This document shows, piece by piece, positions 35,166 through 48,508 of a stretch of DNA of 64,000 bases. This DNA is from Jacaranda mimosifolia (taxonomy: Eukaryota; Streptophyta; Magnoliopsida; Lamiales; Bignoniaceae). Every line of letters begins with the position of its first letter. Within the stretch, counting starts at the first letter, position 1. A program made the translations under genes and the position numbers. Below the pieces are notes generated by a model. It saw nothing but the letters and a program-made list of their open reading frames with translations. It did no database searches and was not told where the DNA came from. Where the stretch lies: positions 4,754,507 through 4,818,506 of the forward strand of contig CM032121.1 in the NCBI GenBank assembly GCA_018894105.1. Reading direction: 5' to 3'.

Positions 35166-38100
35166 GACATGGCTTTGTTTGGGAACATTCTCCCAGAACA
35201 AGCCTGTTCTGGGAGAACATGTCCGAACATACCATGCATTTCCATTCATTTACTGCTACAGTAATTTCCCAAAAAACCCCTCAAATTCTCACTCATTAAC
35301 GAAAAGCCCTCTTCATTTTGCAATCTCCAACGCACTGACCCGTTGAACAGCAGTCTATCTTCTCTCAAACCTATCTCCTATCTCTCTCTCTCTTGTCTCC
35401 TCTCTCACGTCTCCCTCTCTGCCCTTCCCCCACCTCACAATTTTCGTCTTATTTTCTCCACAAATGGCGAGATTCGGCCTAGATTTGTGCAAAAAAAAAC
35501 ACCCAAATGAAGGCGTTAAGTTACAACTCCTATTGTATTGATGGGAAATCGTGATGAGAAAAACAACGCATATGGGTTTTCTGGTCTAAGTTTGTGCTTT
35601 TCGTCTGAGTAAATGGACCTAGTTAACTCAGTGGCAATCGTTGTGGATTCATAAGATATTTTGATGATTTTTCCCCCAAGGGTTTCTTGGAGGTGAAAAC
35701 TTGGATGGATTTTGTATCTTGTGTCCTGTGCTCGGTATACCGCAGCGGTAGGGATTATCATTGGTACGATGTTCTGAACCCGTAAGCCTGGCCTCATTCA
35801 CAGTCGATTGTTTTCGTGAACGGTTAAATTTTAGTTTGCTTTGTTCAGATTTTGTGATTTCTTGATATGTGTTGGTGTGTATATATGCTGTCAAAGGTTC
35901 TTCTTCATTTGTTAACTTTATTCATGGGATATTTAGGCGAAAATGAAATTGCGAGGGTTGTTTTGGTGACATACTATCAAGACTACTCATATTTCATATT
36001 TGTTTGTTTTTCCTCTATCTGCAGCCTCTGTATGTTGGCATGCTGAACTTGTGCTTTGATTTTTTTGAACAGCATGAAAGTCTTTTAAATCCATGGCGGG
36101 TTTTTGTTTTTGTTAGTGTCTATGGCTGTTTGATTTAAGCGTGATGTTGGCCTTACGTATAGTGGTGTATCTCTGAATTTTTTGATTGTTCTGCTTTATT
36201 TATATTTTTTCTTGATAAACTTAAAGGTAGATAGTTTTATTGGAAGGGTTATTGAGGATTGATAATGTGCTGATTTGCATATGGTATGTTTGGGCTTATA
36301 TTTTGTAGCTTCCATATATTCTGGTATGCTTGGGCTAATTTTTTTCCCTAATGTGTGTAAATTTGTTCTGATGTGACTCTATTATGTTGTATTACTATTG
36401 TGGGAGGGTCATATGTCTTGATTTTGGATGTATTTTGGGCAAAATGTAACCATCTACTTGATTATATTGTACCATTCTCATCTATGTTTGTTGTTATTAT
36501 GTTAGAACCTGCTTTTAGAAAAAAGGCATGTGAACCTTTTTTGGTTTACTTCACTGTATGTCAGTCTTAGTTTATTGTCAATAAGGTTGCACCCTAAATG
36601 AGTTTGTTGGATTACCGCTATGTTATATTGTGCAATTTTGTTAACTGTATGCTTCCTTACTTCATTCTGAGATTTTGCACTTCATGTTTTTTTATTGAGA
36701 GTAGTCATATCATGTTACTAGGTAGTACTGTATCTTTGAGGGGCACACTATTAACCCAATGCTCTCACCATATATAAACACATATCTTCCTCCTTTATTC
36801 TTTCCCACTCCCACACAGTCACACACCCCACAATGGCGTATGAAGAAGTCCTCTTTCACATATTGCCTTAGGTTTACTAAACTACTTCTGTATCTCTCCA
36901 CTCTCCAAGTAAAGTCTACCCACATACCTCTTGTCCCTCAAAAACTCTCCAAAACGGTAGGCAAATACAATCTGTACAAATACACGCCCTTTTAAATTAC
37001 ATTTTCTAGCATTTTCTATACTTAATTAAGTTGAACCAAATCAACAGCTCCTACAAGCTCTTTTGAGGACAATTTCTCTACCTCTAATACCAAGTCCAAG
37101 CTCATGTCGAGACCTGTAATACATTCCCCCAGCCAAAGTTATTGTAGTTCATCAGTAAGTTATTGCTATGACACTTACTATGCTTAATCCCTTATGTGCC
37201 CTGTACATTGGCTTATGTTTTGAATATTGTGCTTCGTGTTATTTTTATGTGGTGTTGAGTGTATTGCGTAGTTTAAATGTTTTTATTTGCTTGTTGTTAT
37301 GTTCTTCCCTATTACCTTCCCCGTTTGAGCCATTAGAATGGTTGGCATCACACCTGGGGTTTTTCCATGCCAAAAATGGAGAAGTAAGTCATTCCCCTGT
37401 GGTGACTACTTAGGATTTGATATTGTAACTAATTCTTGGGATATTTAATGAAGTGTTAGTGATGTTTTGCAACTACCTGATGTTGCATTCCTTAGCATGA
37501 GTTAATTGTTGTCCATTGTGCAAACTGTTGTTGGCCATCATAGTTTTTTTGGAAAGCATGCGTCTCTATTTTTGGCAAGTTATTCACTGTCCATATTTCC
37601 AGTTCTAGTCCAAGAGGTTCTGTCCCTCATTTTTGTCTGCACTTGTGTCAAACCACAATCATTCCCTCATTTCTGTTGGCGTCACCTTACATGTTCTCTT
37701 CTTAGGCTGTCCAAGTGCACTGTTTCTTACTATCATTGCATTGTTTAAGGGCATCCTGCAGAGATTATAAATTTTTTAGTCCATTTTAACATCATATTTT
37801 TCAGGTGTGACGGTTTAGGTTGTTTAAGATTAACGTACATATAGTTTTATTGAAGTATAGTGTGGTCCAAGTGCTATTCTTGTGGCACAACCATTATGTC
37901 ATTCTTGTCATTTATTTTTGGGAAATTGGTATGAGCACCCCAAGAACCAGTTTAATCACTGTTGGTTCCAGTGCATTCTGTTACAGTTGGTTCAACTGCA
38001 TTTCTGTCTATTTTACTCCATCCCAACTGGTTGTTACGCTTGAGGTGGATGGAAGTGATTGTGGCTAGAAAGAAAAAAGATCGTGCTTTGAGTTGCATCA

Positions 38101-39049
38101 CATCAAATTTTATTGGTGTGGTCCTAAAAGTTTCCATCAAACATTTGTTTTTGCATTTCTTCTTTAGTAGTTGGGTGAGGAAGACCTTTAATCACTTGTC
38201 ATAAGAGGAGAAGAAGATGTGTATGTAGGTCTACGATTATGGACATACCTTTACCAACTCTTTTGTTTAAAATATGGAATTTGTAGTCATAGCGTGTATT
38301 TTTTTATTTTTTTTTCGTAGCCACACTTGTGACATTTACTTTAATACGGGAGATGTTGAGAAATATGTGTATACTTTGTACTATTTTTAGTTGGAGCAAC
38401 ACTTTTGAGGAATATGAAATTATGGTATTTTGTTTTTGGGCTAGAATATCACATTTTCGTATATAATTATGTTCATGTTTATTTAACATCTGCTTATTAA
38501 ATATACTACATAATTGACATTGGTTCCACAAAGAAGTGAAGATGACGTCATTTATTTCCAAACTTCACACGTATTTTACAATGGTTTATAAAACCAACCT
38601 TAGATATAGGTGACTAATTAGCTCAGTCAATTTACAATGAGGCATTTAACGAGCTGTACGAAATCGTATCAGATATACATGTTCTTACATGAATCATGAA
38701 ATTATTAATCTAATTTTTTTTTGTAAGACTCTTTTTGGGAAATGATACAACTAAAAATTCATGTTTTATGAGTCAAATAAAGTAAGAAATATTGTTATGA
38801 ATATATGGCATTAGATGCTTTTGATCCATAATGTTTTGAAACTAGCAACCCCCCTATACTTAAGTTTTAATTAACTTTCCAAGACTTGGTAACATTGGCA
38901 TCCTCAAATCTTACATGATATACCACTCCTCTTTTATTAAATGACATAAATGAAGTGCATTATTATTTAAGTTTTCAAAACTCTTTTTAAATATAAGGTT
39001 CAATTATATTCATGTGTTAAACTTTGTACAAACTAAGCATTATATTTAT
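35166..39049. other. Gene-free stretch with a possible transposon head
   Basis: Starts with GGCTTTGTTTGGGAACATTC, a perfect hairpin (35188-35217) and a CT-rich leader-like segment (35340-35420). This looks like the head of a DNA transposon, but no transposase follows. Small frames (for example 36373-36570, 37168-37413, 37506-37748) lack any recognisable domain. I support no gene here. Confidence 0.4.
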
Positions 39050-39055
39050 GAATAT
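38806..39055 (+). repeat. First unit of a diverged direct repeat
   Basis: This unit (GAATATATGGCATTA ... TTTTATTAA-TGACAT ... TAAGCATTATAT) recurs, diverged, as 39050-39066 plus 42024-42270. The second unit is split by the solo LTR that follows. Confidence 0.5.
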
Positions 39056-39066
39056 ATGGCATTATA

Positions 39067-42023
39067 TGTAACAACCCAATTTTTAGAATGTCAGTTTAAA
39101 TTGATTGGAATTAAATTAATTAAAGTTTAGGTGGAAATGTTGGGAATTGAAGGATTTAATTGTAAATAAGGAAAGGACTTGATTGTTAGAAATTATAAAG
39201 TTTAGGGGATAAATGTGAGATAAATAAAAGCTTAAGGACTCTAAAATAAACCAGTTTGGACCTAATTGATAGGAATTAAGAATGTTAGGGGATCAATGTG
39301 TAAGAAATAGAAGTTGGAGGACTCAATTGAAAGCCAGGGACCAAAGTGAAGACGGGTTAAAAGTTTTGGGGTGAAAATTGAGTTGGTCAGAAAGTTCTAG
39401 GGCTAATTTGGAAATAATGAAAAATACGTTTACATATATAAAATGAAGTACATAAATTCCTTTAATTTTCAAAAGTACCCAAAACTTTCCCCTGCGGAGA
39501 ATCGCTAGCAAACAGCAATGAAATCCAAAACCAACTACACAAAAATGTTCCTCTCCTCACGACGAACCCAACCATACCAGTATTTACCAAAAACAACTGA
39601 CGAATTCGCCGAAAAATGAGGGCGAAGGCGAGCTCGCGATGGTGGTGGCGGTTCCGCCACTTCCGATGGCAGAAATTGATGAGAATTAGGTGGGTTTTGA
39701 TCGCGAGGTTATAGGTAGTCTGGTGGTGATGTTGATTTGGGGTTTCAATGGCGGATGGAGAAGGAATCAATGTGGTGGCGTCGCGACAACGCTAGGATTT
39801 GCCGACGAGTTTTTGGCCAAATTGGTTGTTAAGACGGTGGTGAAATGGAAAATTGCTTTAGGGGTTTTGTTCTTGGTGTTGAAATTCACCCGATGGTGCT
39901 ATCGATTTCCATCTCTGACGGCGGCGCGTGCGGCGATTTTGGGGCAGATCATCTAGATTTGAATTTCAGATGCGTCTGGACTAGTTCCGACGTGAGATGG
40001 GGTCTCGATTCGACCCAATTTGGGTAATTTTTAATAATCAAATTTTGATTCGATTAAATTGGTGGATTAACTAGATTCTCGAATCGAGTTTAATTACTAC
40101 TTGTATTAAAACTGTTAATTTATAATTTAGCCTATGTTATAGATTAATTTTATAATTATCATGATATAATTGATATTGAACCCAGTCGGCATGAAGGAGT
40201 ACCGTTAAGACTTTTAAGTGGAATTTAGACTATTCGTTTATCGATTCATCAAATTAAGAATAATGATGGGTGACTATAAACATTTCAGTGTCCTATGGAG
40301 CTTGAGGCAATTATGACTGAATAATTGAAGTAACTGAGGAATTGATAAGAACATTTAAATACATTATGAGTTGTGGTTCAGAAATCAACGCAATGTTGAT
40401 TTGGGTCATTTTAATCTGAACTTTGAATTGATTGGCAAACCAGGACATAGACACTCCAAACAATTAAGAATTACTACATTTAGTTGTCTTAAGTATTTAA
40501 GCGTGAACTAGAGATTAACATAATTGTACAGAATAACCTTGAATTTGAATAAGACATTAACTATATTAATACTTAAGACTCATAGGATTAATAGGATAAT
40601 GACCTGAGTTATCTTATGACAGTTCTCAGGCTGACTAGGAAGCCAGAACTTGAGTGATCATGGGACTAGGAATTTCTCTGCAATTGTCAGGTGAGTTTAT
40701 ACTCATTAGTATGAGATTTCTTTGCTGGGGAAAGAACATATATATTTGGTATATCTCCTAATCGCTTGATTCCTTGTAATCTAGGTGTTGAAAATAGTAC
40801 TCCACATCACCTTCTATTCTAAGTGCCTCCGTTGATTTTGATTGATATCGCTTTACCTGAAATTGGCGATTGTGTTGAGGAAGCTAAAAAGTGATTTCGA
40901 AATATATGTTTTATCGTCATGTTTCTTGAGAACTAGCCTAGTGCTGAATTAGTTTGTATATCAACATGACGACTTGATATGTTATGTAAACTACTGATAT
41001 TAAGGAATATTTATCCGCCATAGCCATGATCGTTTCTGAGAAACGAGTCAAGACTATTTGAGCATTCGAATTTCGGCTATCATGGCAAAGTGGCGTGTTA
41101 TGTGAAATATTGTTGGACACACTCTGTGACATCTGTGATAATGATTAATACCCTTGGGGGTGGGCCCTAGGATTGCATGTGGGTGGAACGGACTGACAGC
41201 AACCAACCCTCAGCCAATACCTCGTTAATTACATCCGACCTCGTGGTTAGCTAGAGGTAGCTGGCCGCGGGGAGATGAGGCATGTAGCTAGCCATGCCTA
41301 CTGGTTATAGTATATTATCTAAGCTGATCACTCGGGATGGAGGAATAAGGATTTTCATAGTTTTGAAAGTGGAGTGACAAGGTAGGAGAACCGCCAACAG
41401 CTTAACAATGAAAATGTATTGTTAAATTATATTAAGTTACTCGGTATGCCTAATACTTATACTTTGAATCTCAAATATTTGATTGGAATCCAGTGGATGT
41501 TCAAATGGCATATCGACCCCTTCTCTAATCATAGTTGAGGTTTAAACCTCTGTGAGAGATAGTGAATTTTGTGAAGTCTCATCACTGGTATGGGACGGTG
41601 GTGAGATGGATCACCTCAAACTTTGACTAAAACATTCTCTCACAACTTCTGAAAATATTTATGCTTCTATTTGTCTCTTATGTAATAATTGTGAAATTGC
41701 CACTTTGTTGTTGTTTCTAAACTATCTCACTAAGTCATTCGAACTTATGTTGTTTTATTATTGCTCTCCATTCTTTACCCCCGATAAGAACAAGTGATGA
41801 AGACAGACTAGCCCAAGTGACCCATAAGGTAATGAGGGTGATAGAAGTGCTAAGTGTGATTTGAGATATTTCGATTCAGGATTGAATATCCGATGAATGT
41901 TGTTGTAAGAATTAATTATTTTGGAATTTTGAGAATTGTATTTTCTGTTATAAAGAAGACGTGTGGAATTTATTGGAGTAGCACCTCGGCCAGAAGTAGG
42001 CGCCTCCTGGTCGGGGCATTACA
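39067..42023 (+). mobile_element. Large solo LTR, Gypsy type, 2957 bp
   Basis: Begins TGTAACAACCC and ends GGGGCATTACA. These are the typical TGTAACA...TGTTACA-like ends of long plant Gypsy (Del/Tekay-like) LTRs. Flanked by an exact 5-bp duplication TTATA (39062-39066 and 42024-42028), although this is AT-rich. There is no gag-pol on either side, so it is a solo LTR. Frames in its 5' part (39462-40027 on both strands) are GC-rich but have no domain and are not called as genes. The family assignment rests on end sequence and size only. Confidence 0.72.
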
Positions 42024-42270
42024 TTATATACTTATGATTTCAAAATGTTTTTAAAATCATATCTCAACCCACGAATACTAAAGTTCAAATTAACTTTTGT
42101 ATACTTCATAACAGATGGATCCTTATGCCCTACATTACAAAGAATTCCCCTTTTATTAACTGACATGACTCAAGTATGTTTTCATTTAAGTATTTAACAC
42201 TCTTCTTTTGACAACTGGTTTACCTTAATTCATATGTTGAACTTTGCATGCTTTAAGCATTATATATGTA

Positions 42271-42915
42271 TATACCTGGGAGTAAGCAATTTTGATTTCA
42301 TCATCTTTGTAGATTACCATTGAATAACTCACATTGTATGATTTTAGTTATGATTATTATTTCTTTTTAAGTCTCTTTGTAGTTAAAATTAGAAAAGTTA
42401 CTTATATGTTCCTACGTAACTTGTAAAAAGCACCTCTATTAAAGAAGTCTTTTTGTATAGTTCAATTGATTTAGAACTTACGAGTACTTCTTATGTATGG
42501 AGCCTATATATATATATATATATTACATATATATAGTAATGGAGATATTTATATATGTATATATATAAATATAAATATAAATATAAATATAAATTATATT
42601 TATATACAAAAAATAAAAAAATGTACATATATAGCGTCAAATATATATTATGTATATAGAAAAAATATATTAATACACAATATATATTATTTACTATATA
42701 AATAAAGAAAAATATATTATTTATATATAAAAAAAATTCCATGTAATATAAAAAATTGTGTTACGAAAAAATCTACGAAGATATTTATAAAATATATGTA
42801 TAATAAAAATTATAATTCAAAAAGGTAGGAAAAAATATAATAAAAAATAAGATATAAAAAGTATGACAAATGGGATGAAAATATATAATAAAAATTATAT
42901 ATTATAACCATATAT
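42271..42915. repeat. AT-rich simple-repeat DNA at the left flank of the MULE
   Basis: Dominated by (TA)n and (ATAAAT)n-like tracts (42507-42600) and other short AT repeats. The frames at 42491-42742 are artefacts of these repeats. Confidence 0.7.
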
Positions 42916-42924
42916 ATAATATAA

Positions 42925-43070
42925 GGGGGCACTTATTTAAAAGTACCAAAAACACTTTCAAATTTTGTGAGCAGTCCCCACTTGATTTTTGTTAGAAGAA
43001 ACTCCCTAGTTTTGTTAAAATTTTAAAGATCACTCCCTACTCACTTAATTTGACAAAAATGCCCTTAAAT
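42925..43070 (+). repeat. Left terminal inverted repeat of the MULE
   Basis: Starts GGGGGCACTTATTTAAAAG. Aligned with the reversed right end, the shared blocks include ACTTTCAA, CCCCA, ACTCCC, AAGTTAGGA/AAAGATCACT-like spacing and a final CCTTAAAT/CCTATATA. Similarity is clear but well below identity. Confidence 0.7.
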
Positions 43071-43398
43071 ATAATATTTTTCATTCATTTTTTCTCACTC
43101 TTCTTCATCCGAACAAGCAAATAGTAAACTCTATCATATGCTCATTACCAGAAACAGAAAGAATAGAAAAAATGCAACAAGCTCCACAGCGGAAATGAGA
43201 ATAACGTCAGAGCCGAAAACCACCAACCCGACAGCTGCATTGTCTTCTTCTCTTTTTATTTTCATCATTTTCGGGTTTCATCTTCTTCTCAGTTGCTTTT
43301 GAGTTTATTATATTTTTCCTGACAATGTCAGCCAGTAGTAAAGCAAGTGTGTTCAATCAAGTGTTGGGGAGTGCCGCTACAAAGACCAGCTCCATATA

Positions 43399-46300
43399 AT
43401 GTCAATTAAGGATAGTATGACTTTAATAAATATGTACATTAATCTCACAAGAAAATGGAGTGAAATCAACGCCGAGCACTTCAATTTGCAATATATAGCT
43501 CCACATCAAAGATTGTACGTGAGTTTAACTGATGATGACAATGTCATGAATATGGTCTTACTGCATTTGACATTGAAGATGAACATTGTTGACATCCTGA
43601 TAAACCGAAAGGATGAATCAAGGAGCAAAGAAAAGAAGAGCGGTGATGTTTTAAGGTAATACTTCTATAGAATCTAAACTGTATTGCAATTTGTAAAGTT
43701 TTGTACTTGAAGTGTTCTGAAATTGCACTCTGTTTATTTGAAAATCTTTCTGTACTTGAAGCGTTCTACACTATACTTCATTGCAATTAACAATGTACTT
43801 CATCTCACAAAAATTATACTCTATTATATAAGTTTTATACTTCAAGTGTTCTATTAATGGATTATCTAAAAATGTACTGCAACTTGTAGCGGTTTATACT
43901 TGAAGTATTCCCAAATTGTACGTAATCTATATAAAATTATACTTTCGATTTTCTGAAATTATACTTCATTTTACCAAAATTGTACTAAAGTTGCTAGGGT
44001 TTTATACTTCAATAGTACCAAAACTGTATTGAAGTTACTAGGGTTTTATACTTCAATAGTTTGGAAATTATACTTCATTTTATACAAATTTGTACTCCAG
44101 TTATCTGAAATTGTACTTCATTTCACTAAAATTGTACTCTATTATTTAAGTTTTATACTTCAAAGTGTTCTACTAATTGATTATCCAAAGTTATACTGCT
44201 ATTGCTAGTGATTTATACCTGAAGTGTTCAAAAAATGTACTTCTTTTTATCTAAAATTGTACTTCAATTTTTTGAGATTATACTTTATTTTACAAAATTT
44301 TTACTCTATTTATTGAAGGTCTATACTTTAAGTGTTATATTTATTAATTATCCAAAATATACTGCAGTTCCTAGGGCTTTATAATTCAAGAGTTTGAAAT
44401 TGTACTTCACTTTATCTAAAATTGTAATTTTATTTTCTGAAATTATACTTTCTTTTGTACTTCATTTTACAGAAACTTATACTCTATTCATCGAAGTTCT
44501 ATACTTCAAGTGTTCCTAAATTGTACTTCATTTTATCTAAACTAGTACTTCAATTATCTGAATCTATTATTTGACTTTCAAGTTTTCTACTAATAAATTA
44601 TCCAATTTGTACTGCAATTGCTAAGGTTTTATACTTCAAGTGTTCTGAAATTGTTCTTCACTTTATCAAAAATTGTACTTCTGTTTTTTAAAATTATACT
44701 TTATTTTATACATCATTTTACTTAAATTTGTACTCCTGTCATTGAAGTTCTATACTTCAAGTGTCCAAAATTGTACTTTATTTTATCTAAATTTGTATTT
44801 CAATTATCTGAATCTATTATTTAATTTTCAAGCGTCTACTAATGGATTATCCAAAAATTATACTACAATAGCTAAGGTTTTATACTTCAAGAGTTCTGAA
44901 ATTGTACTTCACTTTATCTAAAATTGTACTTCGGTTTTCTGAACTTATACTTCAATTTTTACATAATTTCATCTAAATCTGTATTCTTTTCATTGAAGTT
45001 CTATACTTCAGATGTTCTAAAATTGTACTTTACTTTGTCTAAAATTGTACTTCATTCATTGAAGTTCTATACTTCAAGTGTTCGAAGTTGTACTTCATTT
45101 TATCTGAACTTGTACTTCAGTTATCTGAACCTATTATTTAATTTTGAAGCGTCTACTAATAGATTATCCAAAAATTATACTGCAATTACTAAGGTTTTAT
45201 ATTTCAAGAGTTCTAAAATTGTACTTCAATTTTTTGAAATTATACTTCAGTTTTTACATAATTTTACCTAAATTTGTATTCTTTTCATTGAAGTTTTATA
45301 CTTCAGATGTTCTAAAATTGTACTTCACTTTGTCTAAAATTGTACTTCTATTTTTTGAAATTATACTTCATTTTATACATTATTTTACTTAAATTTGTAC
45401 TCTTGTCATTGAAGTTTTGTACTTCAAGTGTCCGAAATTGTACTTCATTTTATCTAAATTTGCATTTCAATTATCTAAACCTATTATTTAATTTTGAAGC
45501 GTCTACTAATGGATTATCCAAAAATTATACTGCAATAGCTAAGGTTTTATACTTCAGGTGTTCTGAAATTATACTTTACTTTATCTAAAATTGTACTTTG
45601 ATTTTATGAAATTATACTTCAGTTTTTACATAATTTTACCTAAATCTGTATTCTTTTCAATGAAGTTCTATATTTCAGATGTTCTGAAATTGTACTTCAC
45701 TTTGTCTAAAATTGTACTTCTATTTTTTGAAATTATACTTCATTTTATACATTATTTTACCTAAACTTGTACTCCATTCATTGAAGTTCTATACTTCAAG
45801 TGTCCGAAATTGTACTTCATTTTATCAAAACTTGTACTTCAATTATCTGAACCTACTATTTAATTTTGAAGCGTCTACTAATGGATTATCCAAAAATTAT
45901 ACTGCAATAGCTAAGGTTTTATACTTCAGATGTTCTGAAATTGTACTTCACTTTATCTAAAATTGTACTTTAAGTTTTTTGAACTTATACTTCAGTTTTT
46001 ACATAATTTCACCTAAATCTGTATTCTTTTCATTGAAGTTCTATACATCAGGTGTTCTGAAATTGTACTTCACTTTTTTTACTTCTGTTTCTTAAAATTA
46101 TAATTCATTTTATACATCATTTTACCTAAATCTATATTCTTTTCATTGAAGTTCTGTACTTCAAGTGTTCTCAAATTGTATTTCATTTTATCTTAACTTG
46201 TACTTCAATTTTCTGAGTCTCTTATTTAACTTTCAAGTGTTCTACTAATGGATTATCCAAAAATTGTACTGCAATTGCTAAGGTTTTATACTTCATCATG

Positions 46301-48508
46301 AAATTGTACTTCTTTCTATATAAAATTATACTTAAGCTTTTACGTAAAATTGTTCTCCATTATTTAAGTTTATAAAGTTATATTAATTTTGCACTTCATT
46401 TTACCTAAAGTTCTATACTTAAAGTGCTTTACTTATTTTGATTATCAAAAATTATACTGCAATTGCTTGCGTTTTATACTTCTATTGTTTTGAAATTGTA
46501 CTTCATTTATTTGAAATTATACCACATGTTGAATTATTCTACATATTATACTTTATTTTACCTAAAATTATACTTCATTTGTCAAGCTCAAGGGATACAG
46601 TCGAGGAGGAAATTGGTTCGACCAATGCATCGCACAATGAATTGGATTTAATTAGTAACTCAATTGATGCATGGAGGAATTGCATTAATGGAGAGGGTCA
46701 AACATTCAAGGATGCTCAGGAGTTCAGAATTATGCTTAAGAATTATGCAGTGTCTACTTTGCGGTCATTTAAATACAAGAAAAATGACAGCAAAAAAATC
46801 ATAGCCATTTGCAGTGATGAAAATTGCAAATGGAGAATCTATGCATCAAGGCATAAGGCTGATAAATTATTTGGTATTCAAAAATGCAATCTAGAGCACA
46901 CATGTGGTGAGGCTAATCTTCGGACAAGGGAACATCCCAAAGTCGATTCCGCTTGGGTTGCTAATGTAGTGAAGGATAAATTGATATCAGAGCCATGTTA
47001 TTGGCCCTCTACCATATTGAAAGATATCCACAGAGAATACGGTGTGGAAGTTAGGTACCATAAAGCATGGATGGGTAAGGAATTAGCTATGCATGACATC
47101 CATGGAGCTGAGAAGGGATCTTATGATAAGTTGAGGTGGTACTGTGGTGTTGTGAAGAGGATAAACCTTGGAAGTATTGCATAATGTGAGATTGACCTAA
47201 TCAGTCGAAAATTTTGTCGGCTATTTATATGTTTCAATGCCTGCCTTCTTGGTTTTCTCAGGGGATACAGGCCGTTGATATTCTTGGACGACACCCATAT
47301 TAAAAATAAATACAAAGGAATCTTACTCAGCGCTGTCAGTAAAGATGCTAATGATGACTTATTCACGTTAGCGTATGCAGTTGTTGACTCTGAAAATGAT
47401 ATTAATTGGGAGTGGTTTTGCTTTAAGCTAAGAAGTGTCTTAAATTCTGAATAAATGCCTGACTTATCAAGGTTTACTTTCTTCTCCGATCGACATCCAG
47501 GTCTTCTTAAGGCCCTTCCCATGATATTTCCCGGTAGTCACCATGCATATTGCTTGACACACTTAGTGGATAACTTTAATAAACAAGTAAGTGTATTTTA
47601 TCTTTGTTTGTGAGACAATTGTGTGAAATAAACTCTAATTCATAACATTTAGCACATTACTGTTCTATTATTTTAAATTTAGGTATTAAGGAAGTACCTC
47701 TACATAACAAGAAATATTGGTGTTCTATTTTTATGAAAGTTGCATATGCACCTACAAGGCATGAGTATACCCGACATATAGACAGCATCTTGGAGTCAAT
47801 GCCGCTTACTAGAGCTTTATTATGCAGTCTGACCTACCATGTTGGGCAAATTCCTTATTCAATAGAGATTAATAGGGGGTAATAAACAATAATCAAGCAG
47901 AAAGTTGGAATAATTGGGTTAAACCAGCCCGATTTATGCCAGTTGCAGCCATGGTTGATCACATATGCATGCAAATAATGGTTATGATGCATGATAGACG
48001 TGGAGAATCTCATAAGATGGTTGGCCAATTATGTCCCAAGCAAGAGAAGAAGTTGGCAATCAACCATATGTGTTCTCATAACTTAAAAGTTGTCATGTCT
48101 AGCGGTTGGAGCTTTGAGGTGAATGAGCAAGATAAATCGTATGCTGTAGATTTACATAGCAGGGTTTGTTCGTGTAGAGCATGGAAGATTGATAAAATAC
48201 CATGCAGATATGCTTGTGCTTGTATCGAGTCAAAGTCACTTTCACCGTATGACTTCACCGATCAATACTACCGAGTTGAGATGTATCAACAAGCATACCA
48301 AGTAGTGATAAACCCTATTTCTACATTTGATATGCATCTATTCCCTCTAGATGATGATGACATCATTCACGCACCTAATTGCCGATCTCAGCCTGGGCGT
48401 AGAAGGACACAGAGGATTCCATCACAGATTGAGAAACGTGTAATTAAGTGTGAAAGGTGTGGTAGAACAGAGCATAATCGTCGAACTTGCAAAGAATCAG
48501 TAAACTAG
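43399..48508 (+). pseudogene. MuDR-type MULE transposase, degenerate
   Basis: Exon 1 (43399-43655) encodes a PB1-like MULE N-terminus ending LTDDDNVMNMVLLHL and ILINRKDESRS. It ends on a phase-2 donor that joins exon 2 at 46593 (LRDTVEEE) across a 2.9-kb repeat-filled intron. Exon 2 carries the MuDR DNA-binding zinc region (CSDENCKWRIYASRH ... CNLEHTCG). It then has the DDE core: first Asp in FLDDTHIKNKYKG (47287) and second in [10 protein letters not shown] (47488). After an intron (47591 to about 47682), the third acidic residue is in QAESWNNW (47900). The end has a SWIM-type finger (VCSCRAWKIDKIPCRYACA, with Tyr where His is expected) and a CX2CX4HX4C knuckle (CERCGRTEHNRRTC). In-frame TAA stops at 47182 and 47453, plus further stops and shifts in 47680-47900, make it inactive. 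The final open part is 47936-48508. Confidence 0.88.
43656..46592 (+). repeat. Tandem repeat array forming transposase intron 1
   Basis: This GT-AG intron of 2937 bp is almost entirely short units built around T(A/G)TACTTCA, alternating with TTTTATCTAAA, TCATTGAAGTTC and CTACTAATGGATTATCC. The last phrase recurs near 44593, 44844, 45161, 45511, 45883 and 46250, showing a higher-order period that grows from about 250 to 370 bases. The frames called at 44673-45960 repeat one another because they follow the array. They are not genes. Confidence 0.85.

Noticed and set aside
39462..40027. Overlapping GC-rich frames on both strands
   Set aside because: They are inside the large solo LTR, have no known domain and lack splice support.
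42491..42742. Tyr/Ile-rich frames on both strands
   Set aside because: They are translations of (TA)n and (ATAAAT)n simple repeats.
44673..45960. Several similar 80-115 codon frames that look like a repeated gene family
   Set aside because: They copy one another because they follow the tandem array in the transposase intron. Their composition (Phe, Leu, Tyr, Lys) comes from AT-rich repeat DNA.
43656..46592. CRISPR-like or centromeric satellite array
   Set aside because: Repeats are contiguous without unique spacers, the genome is a plant's, and the array lies between matching splice sites of a MULE gene.
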